Origin: an uncultured Oscillospiraceae bacterium
GTDB lineage: Bacteria > Bacillota > Clostridia > Oscillospirales > Acutalibacteraceae
Reading direction: 5' to 3'
Length of the DNA: 18,697 nt
NCBI GenBank assembly: GCA_910588415.1
Contig: CAJUPK010000011.1
Span: forward strand, 1-18,697
Shown here: one piece after another, positions 7,244 to 14,187 of the stretch
Numbering within the stretch: position 1 is the stretch's first letter
How the letters are laid out: every line of letters begins with the position of its first letter
The notes under the pieces: model-generated
Database searches by the model: none
What the model saw: only the letters and a program-made list of their open reading frames with translations
What the model was told of the DNA's origin: nothing
Made by a program: the position numbers and the translations under genes

Positions 7244-10200
7244 TCATAGATTTTCGAATAAGTTCATTTGCTTGCCATACTCTTCTTTTTTGTTTATATA
7301 TACTTTCTCTCTGTCAGCCAAATCCGGATGAATTTCTCCTAAAAAGGGCGATGGCTCCTGAGAAGACGTCAGCACAAGCATTTCCTTGGCCCTGGTAAGA
7401 CCCACATAAAATAAGCGTCGTTCTTCCTCTTCTTCCGAAGGAACTTTTCCTCCCACAAAAGGAATCAGCCCCTTTCTGGCCCCATAGATCAGCACCACGG
7501 GAAATTCCAATCCCTTTGAGCCGTGCAGTGTCATCAGCGTGACCGCGCCTGCCGTATAATGCTTTCCCCCGCAGCGTTTCAAGTCACTCTCAATCCCCGT
7601 CTCCAAAGCTTCCAGAAAATCTGGCATTTTCTGATAAAAAAAGGATGTCTGATAGAGTTTCTGCATCTCTTTGCGCTTCTCCAGCTTCAGGTCCTCCATC
7701 CATTCCTCTAAAAGCTTCTGGGGCTTTTTTCGTTTTAGCTTCGGTAAATACCGCTCCGCCATAGCCGCAAAGGTGCTGGCAGCCATTTTTTCTGGCTTTA
7801 TGCCCCATAGCAATGTCTGTGCCGTCTGAGCCGCCAGCTTGTCTTCCGGCCGCAGCAAGGACTTAAAAAAGCAGATTGTCCCCCGGACGGCCGTCTCTTC
7901 CAAGAACGGCTCTCTTCCCGCAACCACGTAGGGAATTCCCTCTGTCCTAAGACATTCTTCAAGAAGTGCAGCCTGGCGGTGCGTTCGATACAGCACGGCG
8001 ATGTCCTCAAAGCCCCAGGTATTCCCTTCTCTTGTAGAGAATAGCTCTTGGGCCTCCAGCATACCGATGCCCCCAGCAAGGCGGCTGATCTCTTTCGCTA
8101 CAAAAATAGCCTCCGCTTTTTCACCGCCCGCTTCTACGATTCTGACTGGGGCACCCTTGGGTTTATTCGGATTCAAGTGCCTTTTACCGCCTGGATTTAA
8201 GGAGATTATCTGTGTGGCTGCCGCCAAGATTTGCGGTGCAGAACGGTAGTTTTCTTCCAAGACGATTTGGCGTGCCTCTGGAAAATCTTCAAAAAGTTTC
8301 TGGAAACACCTTGCATCAGCCCCTCGGAATCCATAAATAGCCTGATCCTGGTCCCCTATAACAAATAATTCTCTCCCTTTTTGATTCCATGCCTTGATCA
8401 GCTGGTATTGCAGCGGATTGATGTCCTGGAATTCATCCACCAGGAGATAGGAGAAGGCTCCCGCATCAGCAGACTTTTCCTTTTCAAGATCCTCTTCCTG
8501 GGCAATTCGCAGTGCTTCCAGCAGGACGTCATCAAAGTCAAAAGCGCCCCACTCTCTCAGGCTGTTTTGATATGCCTCTAATGCCTTCTGCTCTACACAG
8601 TTATCCTCTGCGCCGATTCCCGTCTTATAATTTGATATCTGCGTGAGAAGCTGGGATACAGACTGCTTCAAATTCCATTCCTTTCGGATTCTCTCCGCCA
8701 GTTCTCTTGTCTCCATTTCCCCGGCAAGAGAAAATTCCATGCCACGGTCCTTCAGCAGCTTCCATGCAATGGCATGAAAACTCCCGATCTGCAGCTTTTG
8801 AGACAGACTTTTGCCCAGCTGTCTTTCAATCCGTTCCCGCAGTTCCCTGGCCGCCTGATTGGTAAATGTCACTGCCGTAATACAAGAGGGCTTTACCCGT
8901 CTTGTTTCTAGTAAGTGGAGGATATGCGCTGCCAGCGTCCCTGTTTTTCCCGTTCCGGGACCTGCCTTTACCACAGTCACACGCTGAATCGATTCGATGG
9001 CCTGCCGCTGTTTTTCATTCCAGAGCGGGCCCTGCTGGTCTGCTTTTGCTGCCGGCTCTAGCAGCCGTTCGAAGTCTTTCTTATTTCTCTCCGCATTTCC
9101 TATATAGCGCTCAAGATCATCCTGGCCCTTTGCCCCACCTGTCTTCTTGGACTTTTGCCCCTTCCCTGCTGTTTCCTCAGGGGATCCGCTTTTCTCCCCA
9201 AACAAACTCACCTGCCCGTCCAGTTGTTCGATCTCACTACGAGTGAACACACGAAAACTCCCATATTCTCCGTCAAAACCCGGCCTCCATGTGACCTCTC
9301 CCCTTCTTAGTCTTCCAATCCCCTCCGCAATCAGCTTTCCTGATACCCTCTCTATCTCCTCCAAAGGAATCGCCCGCAGGATGGGAAACTCCGGTCCCAG
9401 TTTTTGAAGCAGGGCCTGGTACACCTTTGCAGCCTTGCCAGCAGCTGGAGAGCAGCCTAAAGATGCGCCTATCAGCTCCGGCAGTGGAACAAGGCTCTCA
9501 AACCCCACCGCCTGGGCCTTCTGATATCCCTCTGGGCGGTCAGAAAGCTGCTCTATGCGATGGGACACTCCAATCGTCAATTTTCGTCCGCAGACAGGGC
9601 ATACGCCGTCATATCCTTGTGTCTCCGACGGCGCCAGGCAGAGACCGCATTTTCGGTGGCCATCGTAGTGATATTTCCCTTCTTCTGGGAAAAACTCAAT
9701 GGTTCCCGCCAGTCCCTCCCCGGTCTGGAGTGCTTTTCGCAATGCTTCATAGGATAATTCCGTATCCAAAAGATTGGCCTCCCGGCCTAGCTTTGCCGGT
9801 GAATGGGCGTCGGAATTAGAAATCAGCTGGTAACGGTCCAGAGCAGATACTCTCCAATTCATAGATGGATCTGAGGAGAGGCCTGTCTCCATGGCATAAA
9901 TGTAGCGTGACAGCTCGCCAAAACATTCTTCCACAGTATCAAACCCAGAAAAAGCCCCAAATAGGGAAAAATGCGGCGTCCATATATGCGCCGGAACATA
10001 GACTGCCTCTGGACATAGTTCCAGAAGTATCTCCAGCAAATCATGGCAATCCAGCCCTAATATGGGTCTGCCATCCGAATGGATATTTCCAATCGTCTCC
10101 AGCTTGCGGGAAACCAATTCTGCCTCCTCCAGTCCAGGCAGCAAAATCAAGCTGTGTACCTTTCGGACACGGTCATATTTCTTATATATAGAGCTGATTT

Positions 10201-10465
10201 CTCCCGTAATAACAAAATGCGGCTGTATGCAGTCTATGGCTGTATCCCCGCCGATACGATACTCTTTCTTCAGCACATAAAGACCGTTTCCCACTGGTTT
10301 CAGCTTTTCCCGCAGTTCCTCCCGCCAGGCTGGATGTGTAAAATCCCCGCTCCCTACTATATCGATTCCTTTGCGCCGTGCCCATAGATCCAGATATTCC
10401 GGCGTACATTCTTTGCTGGTCGCCCGGGAATAATGAGAGTGAATGTGTAAATCCGCAATGTGCAT
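7244..10465 (-). CDS. Endonuclease Q-like PHP nuclease fused to UvrD/Rep helicase, 1073 aa
   Basis: Residues 1-~415 match the TIGR00375/endonuclease Q family. PHP metal-site residues are visible: DLHIHSH (5-11), GSGDFTHP (38-45), TGEIS (87-91), DCHD (139-142), PAHIWTPH (158-165) and SDAHS (218-222). A zinc-finger pair C273-x2-C276 and C289-x2-C292 follows. EndoQ nicks DNA on the 5' side of deaminated bases and abasic sites. After a charged linker (~425-480) comes a complete SF1A helicase: Walker A GPGTGKT (502-508), TFTNQAARE, Walker B DEFQD (677-681), GDQDQAIYGFRGA (704-716), ENYRS (738-742), LMTLHGSKGLEFP (977-989) and GLTRAKE (1022-1028). QVSLF (418-422) and QMNLF (1066-1070) resemble beta-clamp-binding pentapeptides. 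The start ATG has AAGGAGG upstream. It follows queA by 83 nt on the same strand. A DNA-repair role for deaminated bases, with nicking and unwinding in one chain, is inferred. Confidence 0.92.
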   Translation of the reverse strand: MHIADLHIHSHYSRATSKECTPEYLDLWARRKGIDIVGSGDFTHPAWREELREKLKPVGNGLYVLKKEYRIGGDTAIDCIQPHFVITGEISSIYKKYDRVRKVHSLILLPGLEEAELVSRKLETIGNIHSDGRPILGLDCHDLLEILLELCPEAVYVPAHIWTPHFSLFGAFSGFDTVEECFGELSRYIYAMETGLSSDPSMNWRVSALDRYQLISNSDAHSPAKLGREANLLDTELSYEALRKALQTGEGLAGTIEFFPEEGKYHYDGHRKCGLCLAPSETQGYDGVCPVCGRKLTIGVSHRIEQLSDRPEGYQKAQAVGFESLVPLPELIGASLGCSPAAGKAAKVYQALLQKLGPEFPILRAIPLEEIERVSGKLIAEGIGRLRRGEVTWRPGFDGEYGSFRVFTRSEIEQLDGQVSLFGEKSGSPEETAGKGQKSKKTGGAKGQDDLERYIGNAERNKKDFERLLEPAAKADQQGPLWNEKQRQAIESIQRVTVVKAGPGTGKTGTLAAHILHLLETRRVKPSCITAVTFTNQAARELRERIERQLGKSLSQKLQIGSFHAIAWKLLKDRGMEFSLAGEMETRELAERIRKEWNLKQSVSQLLTQISNYKTGIGAEDNCVEQKALEAYQNSLREWGAFDFDDVLLEALRIAQEEDLEKEKSADAGAFSYLLVDEFQDINPLQYQLIKAWNQKGRELFVIGDQDQAIYGFRGADARCFQKLFEDFPEARQIVLEENYRSAPQILAAATQIISLNPGGKRHLNPNKPKGAPVRIVEAGGEKAEAIFVAKEISRLAGGIGMLEAQELFSTREGNTWGFEDIAVLYRTHRQAALLEECLRTEGIPYVVAGREPFLEETAVRGTICFFKSLLRPEDKLAAQTAQTLLWGIKPEKMAASTFAAMAERYLPKLKRKKPQKLLEEWMEDLKLEKRKEMQKLYQTSFFYQKMPDFLEALETGIESDLKRCGGKHYTAGAVTLMTLHGSKGLEFPVVLIYGARKGLIPFVGGKVPSEEEEERRLFYVGLTRAKEMLVLTSSQEPSPFLGEIHPDLADREKVYINKKEEYGKQMNLFENL

Positions 10466-10548
10466 AAAAAGCCCTCCTTTCTCTAACTGCGTGGCTGTTC
10501 CGCGCTATAGCAAGCTATATATTTTTTTCCATTAAAAACCTAGGAAAT

Positions 10549-11589
10549 CTATACGATCAGCATTGCATCCCCAAAGCTAAAAAACCTATACCGTTCCCGC
10601 ACTGCCTCGGCATAGGCATTTAAGGTATTTTCCCTGCCAGCTAAAGCGGACACCAGCATAATCAAAGTACTCTCTGGCAAATGGAAATTGGTGATCAGTC
10701 CGTCTATTCCCTTGAACTCATACCCTGGATAAATAAATATATCCGTCCAGCCAGCACTCTCCCTCATGGTCCCTTCCTTCTTCATGACAGATTCGATGGT
10801 TCTACAGCTTGTTGTCCCCACAGCGATGACCCGGCCTTTTCTGGCCTTTGTATCGCGGATTAGCTGTGCTGTAGTTGCAGGCATATAGTAATGCTCAGAG
10901 TGCATTTTATGATCCGTTATACAGGCAGCACTTACTGGCCGGAATGTACCCAGTCCCACATGCAGCGTGACAAAACCAATATCGACCCCTTTGCTTCGGA
11001 TTTCATCCAGCAGTTCCGGGGTAAAATGCAAGCCAGCCGTAGGGGCCGCGGCTGAGCCTACCTCTCTGGAATATACCGTCTGGTAGCGTTCTTGATCCTG
11101 TAGTTTCTCTTTAATATATGGCGGCAAAGGCATCTGTCCTACATTGTCCAGCAAACTGAAAAAATCCCCCTGATAGAAAAAACGAATAAGCCTGCCTCCA
11201 TCTTCTTGCACTCCTACAATTTCTCCTTCAAAAAGCCCATTTCCAAATTGGAACCGGCTCCCAAGTTTAGCCCGTTTACCTGGTTTGCACAGTGTCTCCC
11301 AAGTATCATTCCCTTTATTCTCCAGCAAAAGGAACTCTACATGTGCCTCCGTCTCCGCTTTCGTGCCGTAAATTCTGGCTGGCAGCACCCGGGAATCATT
11401 TAGGATCAGGCAGTCTCCTGGGTTTACCAGCTGGAGGATATCCCTAAAATACTTGTGACCGATCTCTCCTGTATATCGGTTTAATGTCATCAATCGAGAA
11501 GCATCTCTTGGCTCAACTGGTGTTTGGGCAATAAGTTCCGGGGGCAAATCAAAAGCAAAGTCACTGGTACGGATAGGATTTGATTCCAT
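10549..11589 (-). CDS. queA: S-adenosylmethionine:tRNA ribosyltransferase-isomerase
   Basis: QueA transfers and isomerises the ribose of SAM onto 7-aminomethyl-7-deazaguanine in tRNA to make epoxyqueuosine, the penultimate step of queuosine synthesis. The 346-residue protein has the family's usual length and conserved blocks: FDLPPELIAQTPVEPRDASRL near the N-terminus, CLILNDSRVLPARIYG (60-75), GSAAAPTAGLHFT, VTLHVGLGTFRPV, TTSCRTIES and the C-terminal NFHLPESTLIMLVSA. I place the start at ATG 11589: GGAGA (11599-11603) lies 9 nt upstream, whereas the in-frame GTG at 11598 abuts that ribosome binding site. The other usual neighbours (tgt, yajC, ruvAB) are not in the window. The EndoQ-helicase gene follows on the same strand after 83 nt and may be co-transcribed. 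A divergent intergenic region with promoters for both directions separates it from asd. Confidence 0.96.
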   Translation of the reverse strand: MESNPIRTSDFAFDLPPELIAQTPVEPRDASRLMTLNRYTGEIGHKYFRDILQLVNPGDCLILNDSRVLPARIYGTKAETEAHVEFLLLENKGNDTWETLCKPGKRAKLGSRFQFGNGLFEGEIVGVQEDGGRLIRFFYQGDFFSLLDNVGQMPLPPYIKEKLQDQERYQTVYSREVGSAAAPTAGLHFTPELLDEIRSKGVDIGFVTLHVGLGTFRPVSAACITDHKMHSEHYYMPATTAQLIRDTKARKGRVIAVGTTSCRTIESVMKKEGTMRESAGWTDIFIYPGYEFKGIDGLITNFHLPESTLIMLVSALAGRENTLNAYAEAVRERYRFFSFGDAMLIV

Positions 11590-11617
11590 ATGGGTCACTC
11601 TCCTGAAAAAAATTCAT

Positions 11618-11623
11618 ATTATA
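11618..11623 (-). promoter_or_regulatory. -10 element for queA
   Basis: On the minus strand TATAAT reads from 11623 to 11618, 28 nt before the queA ATG. The -35 is weak: a TTTCTG-like hexamer about 16 bp upstream. A short inverted repeat, CAGG-N5-CCTG, lies in the spacer. Confidence 0.45.
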
Positions 11624-11646
11624 GGCAGGATACGCCTGGCAGAAAA

Positions 11647-11675
11647 TTGACAAGCGGCACCGTCTGGGGTATAAT
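11647..11675 (+). promoter_or_regulatory. Full-consensus sigma-A promoter for the asd-dap unit
   Basis: TTGACA (11647-11652), 17 bp spacer, TATAAT (11670-11675): both hexamers match the vegetative consensus exactly. Transcription should start near 11682, giving an ~85-nt leader before asd. Confidence 0.85.
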
Positions 11676-11705
11676 AAACGCAGTTTATGTAGTTCTTATT
11701 ATACT

Positions 11706-11740
11706 GGATAGCCGGTTCTTTTTCAACCGGCAGCTTATCC
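11706..11740 (+). promoter_or_regulatory. Leader hairpin upstream of asd
   Basis: GCCGGTT (11711-11717) pairs perfectly with AACCGGC (11725-11731). GGATA (11706-11710) can extend the stem with TATCC (11736-11740) across a 4-nt bulge. No T-run follows and the AAGGA ribosome binding site at 11753-11757 stays free, so it may stabilise the message or be a protein-binding site. It is not a lysine riboswitch, which would be about twice as long as the whole leader. Confidence 0.5.
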
Positions 11741-11766
11741 TCATTACATGGAAAGGAACATGAAAA

Positions 11767-12846
11767 ATGAAAAAGTATCGCGTAGGTGTTATTGGATGTA
11801 CCGGGATGGTAGGCCAGCGCTTCGTTACTTTATTGGAAAATCACCCCTGGTTTGAGGTCAAAGCATTGGCGGCCAGCGCCCGGTCTGCAGGCAAACCTTT
11901 TCGGGAGGCTGTGGCAGGCCGCTGGGCCATGCCTTCCCCTGTCCCGGCCAATATGGCGGAACTTCCTGTATACGATGCCCAGGCGGATATGGAAACTATT
12001 ATCTCCCTGGTGGACTTCGTATTCTGCGCGGTCAACATGAAGTCCGAGGAGATCACAGCCCTAGAAGAGGCCTATGCGAAAAAAGAGTGCCCTGTTATCT
12101 CTAATAACAAAGAACATCGCGGCGATTCAGACGTGCCCATGATCATTCCCGAACTGAACGCAGAACACCACCAGGTAATTGCCCACCAGCGCCAGCGCCT
12201 TGGCACAAAGCGCGGGTTTATTGCTGTAAAGTCCAACTGCTCTCTGCAGAGTTATGTACCCGCCCTGCACCCCCTGCTGGACCTGGGCGTGACCAAAGTG
12301 CTGGCCTGCACCTACCAGGCTATCTCCGGCGCCAGCAAAACCTTTGAGACCATGCCAGAGATCATTGACAACGTGATCCCCTATATTGGCGGCGAGGAGG
12401 AGAAATCCGAGCAGGAGCCCATGAAGATCTGGGGACATGTGGAAAACGGCGTGATCGTCAATGCTGTCACGCCCTCCATCACCTCTCAGTGCCTGCGGGT
12501 CCCGGTTTTGGATGGTCATACGGCAGCAGTGTTCTTCTCTCTGGAAAACAAGGTGGACGTGGATGAGATCATCCGTCGCTGGAAAGAGTTCAAAGGGCCT
12601 GCCCAGGAGATGGAGCTTCCCAGCGCGCCTAAGCAGTTCATTCACTATTTTACTGAAAATGATCGGCCCCAGCCCAAACTGGACCGGGACTTGGAGGGCG
12701 GCATGGCAATCTCCGCAGGCCGCCTGCGCCCTGACAGTCAATACGACTATAAGTTCGTCTGCCTGTCCCATAACACCCTGCGCGGTGCAGCAGGCGGCGG
12801 GGTGCTGATGGCAGAATTGCTCTGCAAATTAGGGTATTTTGATTGA
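11767..12846 (+). CDS. asd: Aspartate-semialdehyde dehydrogenase
   Basis: Asd reduces aspartyl phosphate to aspartate semialdehyde with NADPH, the branch point to lysine/DAP, threonine and methionine. The 359-residue protein begins with the nucleotide-binding loop GVIGCTGMVGQRF (7-19). The catalytic cysteine is C158 in KSNCSLQ; the substrate-binding Q184 lies in TYQAISGAS, and R244 and the proton-acceptor H251 lie in CLRVPVLDGH. Length and the NCSLQ/ISGAS signatures fit the archaeal/fungal-type ASADH branch (TIGR00978-like), not the Escherichia coli type; that assignment rests on motif memory. ATG 11767 is preceded by AAGGA at 9 nt; the ATG at 11760 is out of frame. It is the first gene of a plus-strand unit with dapA, a radical SAM gene, dapB and an ACT protein, driven by a consensus promoter. 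No aspartokinase is present in the window. Confidence 0.95.
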   Translation: MKKYRVGVIGCTGMVGQRFVTLLENHPWFEVKALAASARSAGKPFREAVAGRWAMPSPVPANMAELPVYDAQADMETIISLVDFVFCAVNMKSEEITALEEAYAKKECPVISNNKEHRGDSDVPMIIPELNAEHHQVIAHQRQRLGTKRGFIAVKSNCSLQSYVPALHPLLDLGVTKVLACTYQAISGASKTFETMPEIIDNVIPYIGGEEEKSEQEPMKIWGHVENGVIVNAVTPSITSQCLRVPVLDGHTAAVFFSLENKVDVDEIIRRWKEFKGPAQEMELPSAPKQFIHYFTENDRPQPKLDRDLEGGMAISAGRLRPDSQYDYKFVCLSHNTLRGAAGGGVLMAELLCKLGYFD

Positions 12847-13008
12847 TTGCTTTTATCAATGATCCGCCAGCAATCGTTGTACTGTATAACCGATGTCTTG
12901 TCCGGCCATTCTTTTAGAATAATTCCATGGCCAGAATTCTCTAAGCAGTTAGTTCCACATGTTTTAACTACATGAGTTAGGATTGCTTACACAGGGGAGC
13001 CAAGGTTA

Positions 13009-13076
13009 GTGTGCTGGTCCTTTCACAAAAAGCCGGCACACAAGACAAAGAGCCTTCTCTTAAAAAGCTTTTTAAG
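13009..13076 (+). promoter_or_regulatory. Two inverted repeats in the asd-dapA gap
   Basis: The 255-nt gap 12847-13101 has no gene. GTGTGCTGG (13009-13017) pairs with CCGGCACAC (13033-13041) over a 15-nt loop with one G-T pair. CTTAAAAAGCTTTTTAAG (13059-13076) is a perfect 18-bp palindrome 14 bp before the dapA ribosome binding site. A further pair, GGCCAT (12904-12909) with ATGGCC (12927-12932), lies upstream. I see no convincing promoter, terminator T-run or T-box/lysine riboswitch signature. The palindrome could be a protein-binding site or a processing hairpin. Confidence 0.4.
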
Positions 13077-13101
13077 CCTATATTTGGTAGGAGGAATTTT
13101 T

Positions 13102-13995
13102 ATGAAGAACACCCTTTTCACTGGCGTTGGCACTGCTCTTGCCACTCCTTTCACCCCACGGGGAGAAATTGCATGGGAGGAGCTGGAAAAGCTGGTAGAA
13201 CTGCAGGTATCCGGTGGTGCCGACGCCATCATAGCTTGTGGAACTACCGGTGAAGCCGCCACGATGACCAGTGAAGAGCACTTGAAAGCCATTGCCTTTA
13301 TCGTGGAAAAGACAAAAGGTCGTATCCCAGTCATTGCTGGCACAGGCAGTAATGATACCCGATTTTGCGTGGACCTTTCCTTGGAGGCAAAAGCGCTGGG
13401 TGTAGACGGCTTGTTGCTGGTTACTCCCTACTACAACAAAACATCGCAGAAAGGCCTAATGGAAAGCTTTGACTATGTTGCTGACTGCGTAGAGCTTCCC
13501 TGTATTCTCTATAACGTGCCCAGCCGTACAGGATGCAATATTCAACCTGAAACCTATCGGGAGCTGTCTAAAAACCCATACATCATAGCTACAAAGGAGG
13601 CCAACGGAGACACTGCCTCTGTGGCCCGGACTCTTGCCCTCTGCGGTGACAATTTGGACGTCTACTCTGGGGAAGATAATCAGGCTCTGGCCATTATGGC
13701 ATTGGGCGGCAAGGGCGTTATCTCGGTTTTCTCCAATGTGCTGCCAAAAGAGATGCGCGATCTGACCCATGCTGTGCTGGAAGGAAATCTGGACACAGCC
13801 CGCCAGCTGAACAACACCTATATTGATTTGATGGACGGCCTTTTTATGGATGTAAACCCCATTCCCGTTAAAGAGGCCCTGTGGCAGATGGGGCTGATTT
13901 CCACCAATTTCTGCCGGATGCCTCTGACTACCATGCCAGCTGACAAGCAGGAAGCCCTGCGTTCACTGCTCCAAAAGCATGGGCTGATTCAATAA
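13102..13995 (+). CDS. dapA: 4-hydroxy-tetrahydrodipicolinate synthase
   Basis: DapA condenses pyruvate with aspartate semialdehyde, the first committed step to diaminopimelate and lysine. The 297-residue protein shows the standard barrel motifs: GTALATPFTPRGEI (9-23), GTTGEAATM (47-55, T48/T49), VTPYYNKTSQKGL (107-119), YNVPSRTG (137-144, catalytic Y137 and substrate-binding R142) and the Schiff-base lysine K165 in IIATKEANGD. All catalytic residues are present. The frame is open further upstream, but ATG 13102 with GGAGG (13090-13094) at 7 nt gives the family-typical N-terminus MKNTLFTGVGTAL. It takes the product of the upstream asd. The 255-nt gap before it and the 192-nt gap after it are long for an operon and carry inverted repeats, so separate regulation is possible. 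Confidence 0.97.
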   Translation: MKNTLFTGVGTALATPFTPRGEIAWEELEKLVELQVSGGADAIIACGTTGEAATMTSEEHLKAIAFIVEKTKGRIPVIAGTGSNDTRFCVDLSLEAKALGVDGLLLVTPYYNKTSQKGLMESFDYVADCVELPCILYNVPSRTGCNIQPETYRELSKNPYIIATKEANGDTASVARTLALCGDNLDVYSGEDNQALAIMALGGKGVISVFSNVLPKEMRDLTHAVLEGNLDTARQLNNTYIDLMDGLFMDVNPIPVKEALWQMGLISTNFCRMPLTTMPADKQEALRSLLQKHGLIQ

Positions 13996-14043
13996 AGATT
14001 TTTTAATTGAAAAAGGAACGAGATCCCATGAGGAATCAAAAAC

Positions 14044-14126
14044 GACGTAATAACTCGGTACAGTTATGCAGCGGATCGTACCGAGTAGGCGTCAAGCCAA
14101 AATAATCGCTGCTTATAGCTGTACCG
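14044..14126 (+). promoter_or_regulatory. Leader with two mutually exclusive hairpins before the radical SAM gene
   Basis: One segment has two complementary partners. Fold A: ACTCGGTAC (14053-14061) pairs perfectly with GTACCGAGT (14078-14086), extended by GACG (14044-14047) with CGTC (14090-14093). Fold B: CGGTACAG (14056-14063) pairs perfectly with CTGTACCG (14119-14126), and inside it GCAGCG (14068-14073) with CGCTGC (14108-14113). Both folds use 14056-14061, so only one can form. No T-run follows either, and the AAAGGGG ribosome binding site (14174-14180) lies 48 nt after fold B. It could be an RNA switch, a processing site or a DNA operator with repeated GTACCG sites. I do not recognise a known class. 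Confidence 0.45.
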
Positions 14127-14187
14127 CTTTCACACACAGACGGATAATAAAAGACTAAACTCATTGTGTATAGAAAGGGGCAGCATT

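Noticed and set aside
10505..10530. TATAGC-AA-GCTATA followed by a T-run on the plus strand, terminator-like
   Set aside because: Both flanking genes run on the minus strand, so a plus-strand terminator has nothing to end; the stem is short and AU-rich, and on the minus strand the run is on the wrong side.
11596..11598. GTG as the queA start
   Set aside because: It directly abuts the only ribosome binding site; the ATG three codons later has a normal 9-nt spacing.
11682..11766. Lysine riboswitch or T-box in the asd leader
   Set aside because: The leader is only ~85 nt, far shorter than either class, and lacks their conserved boxes.
12127..12771. A 214-codon open frame on the minus strand inside asd
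   Set aside because: It is antisense to a clear asd gene, has no ribosome binding site or recognisable family, and is explained by the codon bias of asd.
12870..12900. TATAAC near the start of the asd-dapA gap as a dapA promoter
   Set aside because: No acceptable -35 at the right distance; it would give a leader of over 200 nt without other support.
13009..13101. N-terminal extension of DapA reading from 13009
   Set aside because: The extra 31 residues do not fit the family and the GGAGG site lies just before ATG 13102.
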